In this document: one piece after another, positions 11,656-21,674 of the stretch
Layout of the letters: each line of letters opens with the position of its first letter
Position numbering within the stretch: the stretch's first letter is position 1
NCBI GenBank assembly: GCA_030323885.1
Contig: CM059186.1
Span: 24,757,849 to 24,821,848, forward strand
DNA length: 64,000 nucleotides
Direction of reading: 5' to 3'
Source: Branchipolynoe longqiensis
Taxonomy: Eukaryota; Annelida; Polychaeta; Phyllodocida; Polynoidae
Notes under the pieces: model-generated
Databases searched by the model: none
Seen by the model: the letters and a program-made list of their open reading frames with translations, nothing else
What the model was told of the DNA's origin: nothing
Position numbers and translations under genes: made by a program

Positions 11656-12317
11656 TTAGCAGGCAATATAAGCATGCTTAAATTAGCTGAAATGAGTAGC
11701 AAACTAATTGTGTGAAATGAAATGTAAATTTGGGGTTTACCTCCTATACTGCACTGATTTGCTGCTGAAATATGACAGACACGTACACCTTCTGGTTAGC
11801 TAAGACTGGGAAGGCTAAGAGCCAGCGCAGTGACCCCCCCCCCCCCCTCCCCGCCAGCACCCTCTGGTGTCCATTAGCAGATGCTTGAATTGCCACGACT
11901 GGCGGCCACTAATGGAACTAGGCGCAATTCTGCAGGGTTCTTATAGTGTAGAGCTGACTTTATGTTTGGTAGTGATGGAGCGGGGAGGTTAATGTCACAT
12001 TTGCACACTACACCTGCTAAGATACACATAGCGAATGCCTGAAGTAGACCCATTACAAGTTTCTGTTAGCTTCTAGTAAATAGATAAATATAGCTATTCC
12101 TGTAACCTCCATCGATACTGTTAGTGGTGCTGTTGCACATTAAGGTAATATTGGGCCTAATATTGGGACTCAAATTTCAGCAATTTTGAAGTTGGTGTCC
12201 TAGCCGTTAGTCCATCTAGCCTTCCTGATGCAATCAACCTGCCTACGCATACCTGTCTATGTAGCTTCTAACCACTGAGATCACTGCAGGCTAGTGCTAT
12301 TATGTACAGAACATAGA
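11656..12317. other. unassigned sequence
   Basis: No gene or clear repeat apart from a poly-C run at about 11834-11847. Confidence 0.4.
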
Positions 12318-12510
12318 TGTTTGTTGTGGTTTTACAACCTAGAAACATCTACGGTCATATAAGGATGGACACAGACTTGTCTCTGCGCCTACTCATGGCG
12401 ACTTTATAGCGCAACTCAATAGCCTAACTCAGTTACATTACCATGACACTGAGGTAACCAGTCCTTGCCCTACCCTATTAATGCCGAAGACCAGGTTAGG
12501 TCCGTACATG
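12318..12510 (-). mobile_element. SINE-A fragment
   Basis: Tail and body in reverse ('cctagaaacatctacggtc', 'actgaggtaaccagtccttg', 'attaatgccgaagacc'). The tRNA head is missing. Confidence 0.7.
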
Positions 12511-13045
12511 TGTGGAAATATCGAATTCAAGGCTATTTTAACGCTTTCAAGGCTGTTTTTTAAATAGGAATTCAAGACTATTTTCGTTTTGATTTCGTCC
12601 GAAATGGCCATTCTGAATGTCGATATCAGGCTAATTTAGATCAGTAGGGACAGTTTAATGTAATTCGGAGCTTTTCAATGATAATTACCCAAAATAGGTT
12701 TAATTCAAAGCTTTTCAAGGCCTTAAAATGGGGCAATATATATGAAGTTCAACACTTTTCAAGACTTTCCAGGCTCCGTATGGACTCCGGTAGTGCACAA
12801 CAAGCATCAATTTGTGTAAGTCATTCGGTTAACCCTGTTGGGAAGACAACCAGCGCTTGTACCGATTCGACTATCCTGTCTAGAGTATCTAGTAAGTAGT
12901 ATGCATTGGTGCTAGGGGTAGAGTCACGCAGTGAGATGATGAGGTGACAGGGTCCTATAGGATGCATAAACTTATGTTAGCCACGCGCTTCATGGTGATT
13001 GGTGCGTCGTGTAGTGCATTATGCGAATATAAACATGCAACAACT
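12511..13045. other. unassigned sequence with a repeated 'tttcaaggc' word
   Basis: Several copies of 'ttcaaggc/ttcaagac' occur at 12530-12770. This is probably the decayed remnant of an unknown repeat. No gene seen. Confidence 0.35.
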
Positions 13046-13224
13046 GTTATTATACCACCCACTCATCTGGTGGGGGTAGGGGTGGGGGTAGGGGTGGGGG
13101 TGGGTGATTAACTCTCACTCTCTCTGCCCGCGACGTCTATGGGGTGGACACACTGCTGGACCAAACTTTATATATATAGAATATATAGTTATATAAATTA
13201 GCGGAGGAACCAATTAAGTAGTAT

Positions 13225-13420
13225 TCCTGTTATATTATACCCCAAGGTATTCGGAGTCGCACACCCACCCTGGTACTGTATTAATTAATTATTTGCGTGC
13301 ATGTTATATGTTATTCCAAGGTATTCGTAGTCGCGCGCCGACCCTGGTATTGTATTAATTAATTATTTGTGTGCATGTTATATGTTATTCCAAGGTATTC
13401 GTAATCGCGCGCTAACCCTT
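13225..13420. repeat. 74-bp tandem repeat, about 2.5 units
   Basis: Units share 'ccaaggtattcg', 'cctggtactgtattaattaa' and 'gtgcatgttatatgttat'. Confidence 0.8.
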
Positions 13421-13562
13421 AGGTCAATGACGCGGATCGGCGCGACTGTGGCGCCACCTCCGAGCGCGCTGGATACTAAACTTACCTGTGTGTCCCGCAC
13501 TGCTGCTGAATAGGGGGGGGGGGGGGGGCTAGCTGAGCTATATACATATAAATGTATATAGT

Positions 13563-13876
13563 ATAGTTATACGAATCTTACCTTGGTATAGATGATGGAT
13601 AACTTGTTTTCCCGAAGTACAAGCCTCAGATAGATGTGGGCTAGGGAGAAGGAAGCACATCCGGGTCCAGCAATCTTTACCTACTTATTCAGGATAAAAA
13701 TGACTTTAATCTCAATGGATACTATCATGTTTTCGTCTTGGCACAAGCAAACTGAATAGACGTGGTCAGGTGTGGTGGGCGGGCCCTAGCCCACGTCTAT
13801 CTGAGGCTTGTACCTCGGGAAAACAACCGTTATCCATCATCTATACAAAGGTAAGATTTGTATATAACTATACTAT
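13563..13876. mobile_element. F-family fold-back element F1
   Basis: Arms of about 85-95 bp are inverted copies: 'cgaatcttacc', 'tatagatgatggataact' and 'gtacaagcctcagataga' recur in reverse near the right end. The left arm continues into 'gggagaaggaagcacatccg', the right arm into 'gggcgggccctagccc'. No coding capacity. The layout matches the terminal module of the DIRS-like element at 18.76 kb. Confidence 0.8.
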
Positions 13877-14217
13877 TTTACCTTGGTACTAAGCCTCTGG
13901 CTAGCCTCAGGCTAGGGCGGGAGGGGGGGGGTGGCGTCTTATTCTATCGATGTTCTACAAATCGTAAAACAGCCATAAAAGTAACAAAACTACATATCCA
14001 AAGCTAAAAATAGCTTCAAAATATGCAGTAATGTAACAAATACGAACTGTATCAATCCTCCATAAATAGTTACAGTTACAACGTCGTTGTAGGTTAAAAA
14101 CTCGCGGAGCAACTCAACGAACGTCATCCGGTCGTGAGCTGATTATGCTAATTGCTGGACCCGGATATGCTTCCTTCTCCCTAGCCTGAGGCTAGCCAGA
14201 GGCTTAGTACCTAGGTG

Positions 14218-14220
<3 letters not shown>
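13876..14220. mobile_element. F-family fold-back element F2
   Basis: The arms 'taccttggtactaagcctct' and 'ctagcctcaggctaggg' recur inverted at 14180-14215, where the inner flank again reads 'ccggatatgcttccttctcc', the inverse of the F1 inner block. F2 directly abuts F1. Confidence 0.75.

Positions 14221-14262
<42 letters not shown>
14219..14262. repeat. (AT)n microsatellite
   Basis: Alternating TA tract immediately after the F2 arm. Confidence 0.95.
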
Positions 14263-14264
<2 letters not shown>

Positions 14265-14267
14265 GTT

Positions 14268-14455
14268 ACCCGATATCGCATTCAGTTACAGTATCACGAC
14301 ATTGAGCTAACCAGTCCTTGCCCTATCCTATTAATGTCGAGTGCCAAACTAGAAAGCGACAATAAGTCATTGGTTTGACTAGACCAGGAATCGAACTCCC
14401 GATCTCACGCCCGGGGGGCTTACACTCGACCGATTCGTCCACCAAGTTCGGTCCA
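14268..14455 (-). mobile_element. SINE-A 5' half
   Basis: Body and head in reverse: 'gagctaaccagtccttgccc', 'aagtcattggtttgactaga', then an inverted B box and an inverted head ending 'ccaagttcggtc'. The tail is missing. Confidence 0.8.
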
Positions 14456-14671
14456 GTAAGGATGAAGGCTCAGCTAGCTACCATATATGAAAAGTTCAGG
14501 TTTAAAATCCCGTAAATGCCAATCCTAAAATTGTCTTGTGATGAAATAATTATGGAGCAATTAACAAAAACATAGGAATATAGAGAAAAAAAACGAACCT
14601 TTTGAAAGTTTGACTCCAATGTTAATCTCAATTTTTGGTTTGGCGTTTACAGGGTTTTACGCGTGAACTCT

Positions 14672-14732
14672 TCATATATATATATATATTATATATATAT
14701 ATATTATATATATATTATATATATATACATAT
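14672..14732. repeat. (AT)n-type microsatellite
   Basis: Interrupted TATATA tract. The isoleucine/tyrosine open frame across it is compositional. Confidence 0.9.
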
Positions 14733-14899
14733 ATCTATATTTATATCTCTATAAAAGTACTGTTAATGAGAAGACAATAAGGTCACTCACTACCTTATTG
14801 TTCTCTCATTCACTGCCCTGTAGTTATGTGTACATGTATATGTGCGTTAAGTAGTTTAATCTCTGGTATATGCCCTTGGCCGAAAAAAAAAAAAAATCA

Positions 14900-15045
14900 T
14901 CTGGGCGACTGACACTGGTCAACATCTGGTGGAATCGAGGTGGTGCCACCGGTACAGCATTGGACCTTACGGAGTATAACAATAACAAGTAATATTCATT
15001 TCCGTATCTATATACTCACATAATACACTATACATCATATATATA
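14900..15045. repeat. direct repeat, copy 1 (with 15770-15918)
   Basis: Shares 'acactggtcaacatc', 'gtggtgccaccggtacagc', 'cttacggagtataacaataa' and 'actcacataatacactatac' with 15770-15918, about 870 bp downstream. Function unknown. Confidence 0.7.
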
Positions 15046-15054
15046 TGTATGTGT

Positions 15055-15371
15055 AGTAGTCTGCACTGACCTTTCAGGCAAGGAGCCACATAGACAGGTA
15101 GGCATGGGTAGTATGGTGATATCAGGGAGCCTAGGTGGTGTAATGGTTAGCATACTGGCCCGGAATGCAAAGAGATGTGGGTTTGAGTCCCGCTCTAGGC
15201 GCAATATTTCCCATTTTCATCACCCCCATGGCACAGGTTGCTGTGACCACAATCCTATACAAGCTATGCGCTGTATGGTTGTTGAACCTACCCTGTGTAT
15301 GTATGTGTAAGTGCATTGCATGTATGCATGAAATTGTAAGCATTAAAAGACTTACAATTCCAGGGGGACGA
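15055..15371 (+). mobile_element. SINE-B, first unit of a tandem pair
   Basis: It starts 'tagtagtctgcactgacc' and contains a tRNA-like part with an A-box-like 'tggtgtaatggttagcata' and B box 'gggtttgagtcccgc'. The 5' GCCTAGG can pair with the 3' TCTAGGC, so an acceptor stem survives, but the anticodon stem does not pair. The unit ends at 'ccagggggacgag' and is followed directly by a second copy. Confidence 0.8.
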
Positions 15372-15545
15372 GTGTAGTAGTCTGCACTGACCTTTCAGGC
15401 AAGGAGCCACATAGACAGGTAGGTATGGGTAGTGTGGTGATACCAGGGAGCCTAGGTGGTGTAATGGTCCTGAATGCAAAGAGATGTGGGTTCGAGTCCC
15501 GCTCTAGGCTCAATATTTCCCATTTTCATCACCCCCATGACATAT
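15372..15545 (+). mobile_element. SINE-B, second unit (truncated)
   Basis: Repeats the first 160 bp of the preceding unit, with a short deletion after 'gtgtaatggt' that removes part of the A-box arm. It stops after 'catcacccccatg'. Confidence 0.8.
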
Positions 15546-15769
15546 GTATATATATGTGTGTGTGATTTATAACGCATTATGCGAGTATAAAGGCACAGGA
15601 GGGAATTATTTGCTTATTATTATTACACTATACATTGTACGGCCTCCTTCATCTGTCATGACTGGTGGCGCCACCTCCGGCGCTCCCTAATACCTGCATA
15701 CCCGGAAAACATCACTCGCGGCGGAGGATTTTTTATATATAAAATTATATCAAATCCTCCGGTTCAACT

Positions 15770-15912
15770 TACACTGGTCAACATCCGGGGGAGGTCACAT
15801 GGACCGAGATGGCACCACCGGTAAAGTGTTGTATCTTACGGAGGATAACAATAATATAATAATAAGTAATATTCCCTTATGTATCTTTATACTCGCATAA
15901 TACGCTATACAT

Positions 15913-15918
<6 letters not shown>
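15770..15918. repeat. direct repeat, copy 2
   Basis: Second copy of the block at 14900-15045. Confidence 0.7.

Positions 15919-15953
<35 letters not shown>
15919..15953. repeat. (AT)n microsatellite
   Basis: TA repeat that continues on the other side of the MITE inserted at 15954, from 16231. Confidence 0.9.
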
Positions 15954-15956
<3 letters not shown>

Positions 15957-16231
15957 TCAGCCTCACGAAGATAGGGCAATCGGGTAAAGTTGTCGGTGTC
16001 GAGCATTGGATGTTGGCGTCGACCGGCATAATTATAGTTTAGCATTGAAAGAGGTTTTGGAAAGTCCCTAAATTTATCCTGAATGTACAGGTAGAGAAAG
16101 TATAACAACCCTATTTGTTTCTAGGATAATTTAATATGAAAGAAAGAAATGCACTATACTTTAAGAATTGCGATGTTGACATCTTAAATTGACCAACAAT
16201 TGGCCCATTTTTGTGAGGCCGACTCATATAA
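15953..16231. mobile_element. TA-target MITE
   Basis: The imperfect about 35-bp inverted ends read ATGAGTCAGCCTCACGAA and, inverted, ATGAGTCGGCCTCACAAA, flanked by TA repeats. The TA target suggests a Tc1/mariner relationship. The interior is non-coding. Confidence 0.75.
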
Positions 16232-16261
16232 TATATATATATATATATATGATATACAGTG

Positions 16262-16647
16262 ACACTGATGTCACATAATGGCACATAGCTGTCAGACTCT
16301 TACACACAGAACAATACTTGACGATGTATGCGACAAGTGGGGCCCTTAATAATGTAATGTGCTTCTAGTTTACGCAGGTCGACAGATCATAACTAACCGC
16401 ACACATGGTACCCCTATCCAGGTGAAGCAGCCCCATTTCTTATATCTCCAGCACATGGTGTCCTCTTAAAGTTGGCAAATCAATTGCTTTTGGGTTTTTG
16501 CCAGGATTTCTTGTAGTTTGGTTTGCAACCTTTATGATAACTCACTAACTTTGGAGCTGTTTGAAGTGAAATCATGCAAAATAATGTGTGTGCCCAGCAG
16601 TTGAAACCAAGTGCAATTGCCTCACTACCAAATCGGTTTCCATAGAT
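16262..16647. other. unassigned sequence
   Basis: No gene or repeat recognised. Confidence 0.4.
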
Positions 16648-16998
16648 TGCTTGTTGTTGTTTTACGTCATAGCAACATCTAAGGTCATATCAGGATGGGT
16701 ACCAACTTGTGACAGTGCACACTCATGGCGATTTTATAGTGCTGCCCCACTAGGAGACCAGGCCACCAGCACCATGACCTAATATCGCACTCATTCACAT
16801 TATCCTGACACTGAGCACACCAGTCCTTGCCCTGTCCTAACAATGCCGAGCATCTGGCTCGGAAGCGACAAGTATCAATTTCTAAGTCATTGGTTTGACT
16901 CGACCAGGGTACAAACCGACGATCCCATGGGTTTGGATCCCCCAATCTCCCAAAACAGCAGACGGACGTTCAACTCATTTTGCTACCCCATCTGGTCG
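16648..16998 (-). mobile_element. SINE-A, full length
   Basis: Reverse copy from 'acgtcatagcaacatct' to the head end 'taccccatctggtcg', with body motifs 'accagtccttgccc' and 'aagtcattggtttgactcga'. Confidence 0.9.
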
Positions 16999-17254
16999 TT
17001 TCCATAGAAATATATTATTGAGCATATTATATAGCACTTCTACATGACCTTTTAAAATTATTATTATTATTGATACTATTAGTGATTCCATACACATTTG
17101 AAATAGTCGGCAAACTGTAATTTATGCAAGTGTTGCAGTCTGCACAGACCCCTCATATATGTCAATAGATTCTAATGGTCATGATTGCATTGGTAGACTT
17201 CAGATTCGATAAATGAATCATAATTGTTGTTAAAATAGTGTAGTAGTCTGTACA

Positions 17255-17713
17255 TGAGCCCCACTGCCACACGGTGGCAGCGGAGACTATGCCGCACACC
17301 TACGCAGTTACACTGCTTAGTCCGTTTTGTCCGGTTCATGTCCGGTACCCATCCGTTATGTCTCCGGTTTGTTTCCTGAAGAGTCTGTTGACGGTGTTGT
17401 GGGAATTCGGTCCGTCGGTTTTTGGCATGTCCGTGATCAGTCCAGTACGTGTCTGGTTGATGTTCGGTCCATCAGTTTGATATTCGGTTTTCGCCCGTCG
17501 GTTGACCATTGCTTGTCCGTTGTTATCCGGTGTCGTCTGGTTATCGTCCGGTTATCGTACGGTGGCTATTCATTAATGTACATTCCTTGTCTGTTGAAAG
17601 CGCAACATTTTTACACATTTCGGTACATTTTGATACCAAACACCACCGGACTAGAAAATTCTTTGTCTGGTTATGTCCGTTGCTCAATCCGGTAAGGTGT
17701 GACAGGCACTTTA
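17255..17713. mobile_element. MITE with G-family-like ends and TCCGGT-rich interior
   Basis: The ends 'agccccactgccacac' and inverted 'gtgtgacaggcact' resemble the G-family terminus. The interior is made of 'gtccggt' and 'gtccgtt' words. Non-coding, although open frames cross it. Confidence 0.6.
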
Positions 17714-17759
17714 AGCGCCTATATATATATAATATATGTAGGTTATTCATTAAATAATA

Positions 17760-18122
17760 ACCAGACGGGGTGGTCGAATGAGGTGAGCGTCCGGCTCCTG
17801 TTTTGGGAGATCGGGAGATCCAAACCCATGAGTTTGTGGGTTTGAATCCGGGTCGAGTCAAACCGATGACTTAAAAATTGATACATGTCGCTTCCTAGCC
17901 AGGCACTCGGCATTACTAGGATAGGGCAAGGACTGGTTGTATCAGTATCAGGATAATGTGACTGAGTGGGATATCAGGTCATGGTGCTGGTGGCCTGGTC
18001 TCCCAGTGGGGCAGCACTATGAAGTCATCATGAGTGCGCACTGTCACAAGTTGGTACGCATCCTGATATGATGTTAGATGTTGCTAGGACATAAAACAAC
18101 AACAAAACAAACAAAAAACAAA
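17760..18122 (+). mobile_element. SINE-A, full length
   Basis: The head 'gacggggtggtcgaatgag' (A-box region) and B box 'gggtttgaatccggg' are followed by body 'gtcaggataatgtgactgag'-type sequence and the tail 'ttagatgttgctaggacat' with an AAAC-rich end. Confidence 0.9.
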
Positions 18123-18302
18123 TAGAACAATGTCTTTTCTCACCGCCAGAGCACTGATCTTCCGCCGCGCAATAAAATTACTTGATACATGAATGAAATA
18201 AGAATCAATCTAATATAGTTATCCCCGTGGGCAAACACGCCAAACCTCTGACACCATAGGCTTCTGAAAGTAACAGGCTTGTTTAAATTGATGTGGTATT
18301 CC

Positions 18303-18711
18303 TAGGTAACAGATTCACCCGGTACTTGTGTAGTACACGGGTGAAGGACAACGTAGTCTAAATATGGGCGAAAATAGCTTTAGTATGGGACATGAACTAG
18401 AAACTGTGGTTCCAGGATCAAATGGCTACATATAGCGGCACAGATGGGTGAAATGGGAGAGAATGCAAAAAGACAATATGGCTGCCACAGAACGCCGTCA
18501 ATTTCACTTTTAAATCTTATTAAACCAGATGTCTTAGTATATTTTTCAACTCAAAGGTAGCGGGTAAATATGAAGACATCTACAAAGAATAAATGTTGCT
18601 TCTTAGATTGTGAAATTAGGCTCTCATTTCATTAACCCGCTTTTTCGACCCTTTTTATATAGGGTTGGTATTCACCCGTGTACTGCAAGTACCGAGTGAA
18701 TCCTTTATCTA
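18303..18711. mobile_element. D-family MITE with 8-bp TSD
   Basis: GGTATTCC flanks it on both sides (18295-18302 and 18712-18719). The ends are TAGGTAACAGATTCACC and, inverted, TAGATAAAGGATTCACT. Each end carries a subterminal hairpin, TTCACC...GGTGAA. The 8-bp duplication suggests hAT ancestry. The 409-bp interior is non-coding. Confidence 0.85.
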
Positions 18712-18756
18712 GGTATTCCCTTCTATGTGGCAACACATGCTTAATAATAGATGCCT

Positions 18757-19123
18757 CAATATAGGTTAAGTTAGACGAGACTTACCTGGGTATAGTTGAA
18801 GGATAACTTCTGTTTTACCGAGGGCTGTGCCCCTTGGTAGTCGCAGTACAGGGAGATGAAGCAGTTCCGGTCTCAAATCAATTTTTACCTAATTTGGAGG
18901 GTTAAATATGAGCTAATTGTCTATCTAGCTGTCTTACCTGAAACTAATTTTCTTTGTAAGCTTATTTAATTTTTCATTAATTTGCAAATGAATACTTCTG
19001 TATCGCAAGGAGTGGGTTGGGAGGGCCCTGTACTGCGACTACCAAGGGGCACAGCCCTCGGTAAAACAGAAGTTATCCTTCAACTATACCCAGGTAAGTC
19101 TCGTCTAACTTAACCTATTTTAC
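18757..19123. repeat. fold-back terminal module F3 of the DIRS-like element
   Basis: The left arm (18757-18850) and right arm (19028-19123) are inverted copies about 90 bp long sharing 'gttaagttagacgagactta', 'gtatagttgaaggataactt' and 'agggctgtgccccttggtag'. The left arm runs on into 'cagggagatgaagcagttcc', the right arm into a GGGCCCTCCC-type block, exactly as in F1. I read it as the terminal/internal complementary region of the retrotransposon. Confidence 0.7.
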
Positions 19124-19170
19124 CTTGGGCTGTTGCCACCAAGGCATTCACAGCCCAGGGAGATTTTTAC
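19124..19170. repeat. hairpin next to F3
   Basis: 'ttttaccttgggctgt' pairs with 'acagcccaggg' around a loop containing 'ccaccaaggc'. It has the same frame (TTTTACC...GGGAGA) as the F-family arms, so it may be the inner terminus of the DIRS-like element. Confidence 0.55.
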
Positions 19171-19349
19171 GTACCAAGTATTTAACCCGACTACTATTTA
19201 ATTCCCTTCTCATAAAAGAACCATGATCGACATTGTAATAGCTTGCGCTTAACCTTTCTTTATTGAGTTTATAACCAGAGTAACTCTGAACGATGTTTAC
19301 AAGTTTACCAATAAATTGTTACACATTACTTGTAATATTTGTCGTCTTA

Positions 19350-20225
19350 TTACTTCATACAGACTAAACTCGCTTGTTTTTTAGCGTTGTCCAACAACCT
19401 TTTGGCTACTTTGTTATGTTTCTCCACCTTCTTGTTATAGTGAAGAGCAAAAGATCTGGCCGTCTTCCAGCCTGCATGTTTTAGGATAGTGTTAACTGAA
19501 ATTCCCAATGCTCTAGCCTTTGAAGCTGCCGCCCCTCGAGTTGAGTGCGGCCTAAACTCTTTTGTATTAACACCTGCCCTGTCAAGTAATTGAACAGTCC
19601 AACGTGCCAAAGTGTCCCTTGAAATTGGCGCATGTGGTCTTATGTAGCTAACTAAAAGTTGCTTTCCTATCCTTATGTCTTTTGTACGCCCTAAATACGC
19701 TTTAAGAGCTCTAACAACACATATACGTGGGCACTCATCGTATGCATACAAAGATATTGACGACAATGGATCTCCGAGTCTATTTGACTTAAGTAATTTT
19801 TTCAGATGAAAAGTCACTTCTTTCTCCTGTTCCTCCAACCCCTCAATGGAGAGAGCAACAATGGTTTGTCCTCTATGTCCAGTTACCAAAAGTAACAGGA
19901 TGACCAATTTTAACGTGAGTTCCTTGAGATTCAAATTCCTGTTTCCCGGCCAATTTTGTAGTAAATCAAACACTTTATTCACATCCCAAAACCTGGAGTA
20001 CCTTGGTTTTGGCGGATTTTTTGCATACACTGACCGCATAAGCCAATGCACCAGCTTTTGTGTTGTTAGCTGATGTTTGCCAATTGTTTGTCCATCCTCC
20101 CTGGGTAAAACCACCGACAAAGCACACCTTGCTGTGTTAATCGCACCAAACCCCAGCCCTTCCTCCGCTAGAGTCCTTAGGAACCGGCAAACTTGTGCCA
20201 CTGAAGGTGCTAACAGTTTTAACAC
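19350..20225 (-). CDS. tyrosine recombinase of the DIRS-like element
   Basis: This ORF would integrate the retrotransposon as a circular DNA intermediate by site-specific strand exchange. The first catalytic Arg lies in 'VTGHRGQT'. The second box is 'RPHSTRGAAASKA' (His-x-x-Arg), and the third is 'LKHAGWKTARSFALHY', which ends in the nucleophilic Tyr. An N-terminal SAM-like segment continues in another frame at 20137-20640 ('WREGTVKLYANALRKWG'), so a frame break lies near 20225. The ORF follows RNase H on the same strand, as is normal for DIRS. Catalytic residues appear intact. Confidence 0.85.
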   Translation of the reverse strand: MLKLLAPSVAQVCRFLRTLAEEGLGFGAINTARCALSVVLPREDGQTIGKHQLTTQKLVHWLMRSVYAKNPPKPRYSRFWDVNKVFDLLQNWPGNRNLNLKELTLKLVILLLLVTGHRGQTIVALSIEGLEEQEKEVTFHLKKLLKSNRLGDPLSSISLYAYDECPRICVVRALKAYLGRTKDIRIGKQLLVSYIRPHAPISRDTLARWTVQLLDRAGVNTKEFRPHSTRGAAASKARALGISVNTILKHAGWKTARSFALHYNKKVEKHNKVAKRLLDNAKKQASLVCMK

Positions 20226-20640
20226 CTTTCGTAATGCAAAACAGTCCCCACTTTCTTAACGCATTTGCATAAAGCTTAACTGTCCCTTCACGCCAAGTCA
20301 ATGACACAATGAATTCCATCGTCGTTGGGTCTAACCCAAACGGTTGAAGATATCTTCTTAAAAACGGAATACCGCCAAGGGGGTTGTTGACACGTCTCCC
20401 TTTTCCTCCAGTGGCCCCTGTGGGGCCAGATTGTTTAGTGCTCGAGGCAGAAATCGCTGTTCTCGACTCCACCTGTTGAGTGCAGCAAACCATGGTTGGC
20501 TTGGCCAATGCGGCGTTACTAGGATAGCATTGGCTTCCTCTATCCACAGTTTCCGGGCGACTCTTGCAATCATGCTGAATGGTGGAAACACATAGAAAAA
20601 ATGATGTGACCATCCAAAGGTAAATGCATCTACCCTCCAA
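20137..20640 (-). pseudogene. N-terminal part of the DIRS tyrosine recombinase, displaced frame
   Basis: The last third of this frame (SLTWREGTVKLYANALRKWG) fits the N-terminal DNA-binding part of the recombinase. It runs out of frame near 20140, whereas the catalytic part continues in the next frame from about 20225. The upstream two thirds overlap the RNase H frame and may only be open by chance. DIRS elements do normally place the recombinase in a frame overlapping the RT/RNase H frame. Confidence 0.6.
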
Positions 20641-21617
20641 GACTCAGGTTCTGGTTTCCACGACACATATTTAGGAATTTTGAAATTTGTTCGCGAGGCA
20701 AACAAGTCTACCTCTGGTTTTCCCCAGAACCCACAAATTTTCTTGAAGATTTTTGGGGACAGTGCCCATTCAAGATGGTCCTTAAACTCCCGACTGCGCT
20801 TATCTGCTAAGACATTAAGCGAACCTGGGATGTAGGCCGCTGTGAGCCAAATCCGTTTCACCTCCGCCCAATGCCAAATTAGCTGGGCCACTGCATTACA
20901 TTCTGGAGACCTTGTGCCTCCCATTCTGTTTATATACGCCAACGTAGTCGTATTGTCTGTATAAATCTGAATGTGTACTTCCTTTTCTGTTATCAAACTT
21001 TGCAATCCCAGCCATACGGCCCTTAATTCCAACACATTAATATGCGCGTTTAATTCTACTTGCAACCATCTACCTCCTGTGGCTGTGTCTCCCCTGTGAG
21101 CGCCCCAGCCTTGAAGTGAGGCATCCGTTGTAATTTCGATCGATGGGTTGTCTAACCTAATTGGAGATGGGGAATTTCCCACTGCTTCCTCCCACCAACG
21201 GATGTCCTTCCACCCCTCTTCTGAAATGTTCATGGACCTTTCAAAGTTTCCCTTACTCAATTTTAATGCTTTATTTTTATTTATTTCTAATCCCTTAACA
21301 TGAGCCTGCCCATAAAGCACAGCTGGCGTGTAAGCCGTCATGAGTCCCAGCATTGCTGCTACTCTTCTTATTTTTAATTTCTTTCCTTTTCCCAAATTTT
21401 TGACAAAAGTGTAAAATTTATTAATCTTGTCGGGTGTTAAGGAAACCTGCATTTTTACGGTATCCAGTTGGAACCCCAGAAACTTAATCATTTGAGTAGG
21501 TGTCTTTACCGATTTCGTCTCGTGGATGTGAAACCCCACCTCAGTCAGGATAGAGCACAGGTCATTAACCGCTTTTTTTGCATTTGTCATAGCTGTCAGC
21601 AATGATAAACGAATCAT
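20358..21617 (-). CDS. RNase H and C-terminal region of the DIRS-like polyprotein
   Basis: The N-terminal part is the RT thumb ('MIKFLGFQLDT'). RNase H follows, with 'ITTDASLQGWGA' (first Asp), 'INVLELRAVWLGL' (Glu), 'IYTDNTTTLAYINR' (Asp) and 'IPGSLNVLADKRSR' (last Asp), so all four acidic positions are present. The C-terminal 'VDLFASRTNFKIPKYVSW ' to 'PHWPSQPWFAAL' block is characteristic of DIRS/Ngaro polyproteins. The RT active-site segment just upstream (about 21590-21630) is in a different frame, reached through an A7 run. Confidence 0.85.
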   Translation of the reverse strand: MIRLSLLTAMTNAKKAVNDLCSILTEVGFHIHETKSVKTPTQMIKFLGFQLDTVKMQVSLTPDKINKFYTFVKNLGKGKKLKIRRVAAMLGLMTAYTPAVLYGQAHVKGLEINKNKALKLSKGNFERSMNISEEGWKDIRWWEEAVGNSPSPIRLDNPSIEITTDASLQGWGAHRGDTATGGRWLQVELNAHINVLELRAVWLGLQSLITEKEVHIQIYTDNTTTLAYINRMGGTRSPECNAVAQLIWHWAEVKRIWLTAAYIPGSLNVLADKRSREFKDHLEWALSPKIFKKICGFWGKPEVDLFASRTNFKIPKYVSWKPEPESWRVDAFTFGWSHHFFYVFPPFSMIARVARKLWIEEANAILVTPHWPSQPWFAALNRWSREQRFLPRALNNLAPQGPLEEKGDVSTTPLAVFRF

Positions 21618-21674
21618 CTATGTAAGGAAAAAGTACATGCCCTCTAGTTGCTAATTCAGCGAAAATCGGCTTAA

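Noticed and set aside
13505..13530. Long poly-G run (also 11834, 25757, 31023, 36978)
   Set aside because: Simple homopolymers common in this genome; no specific function can be argued.
15119..15225. Possible tRNA gene (A and B boxes, paired acceptor stem)
   Set aside because: The anticodon stem does not pair and the same sequence recurs with SINE flanks at four other places.
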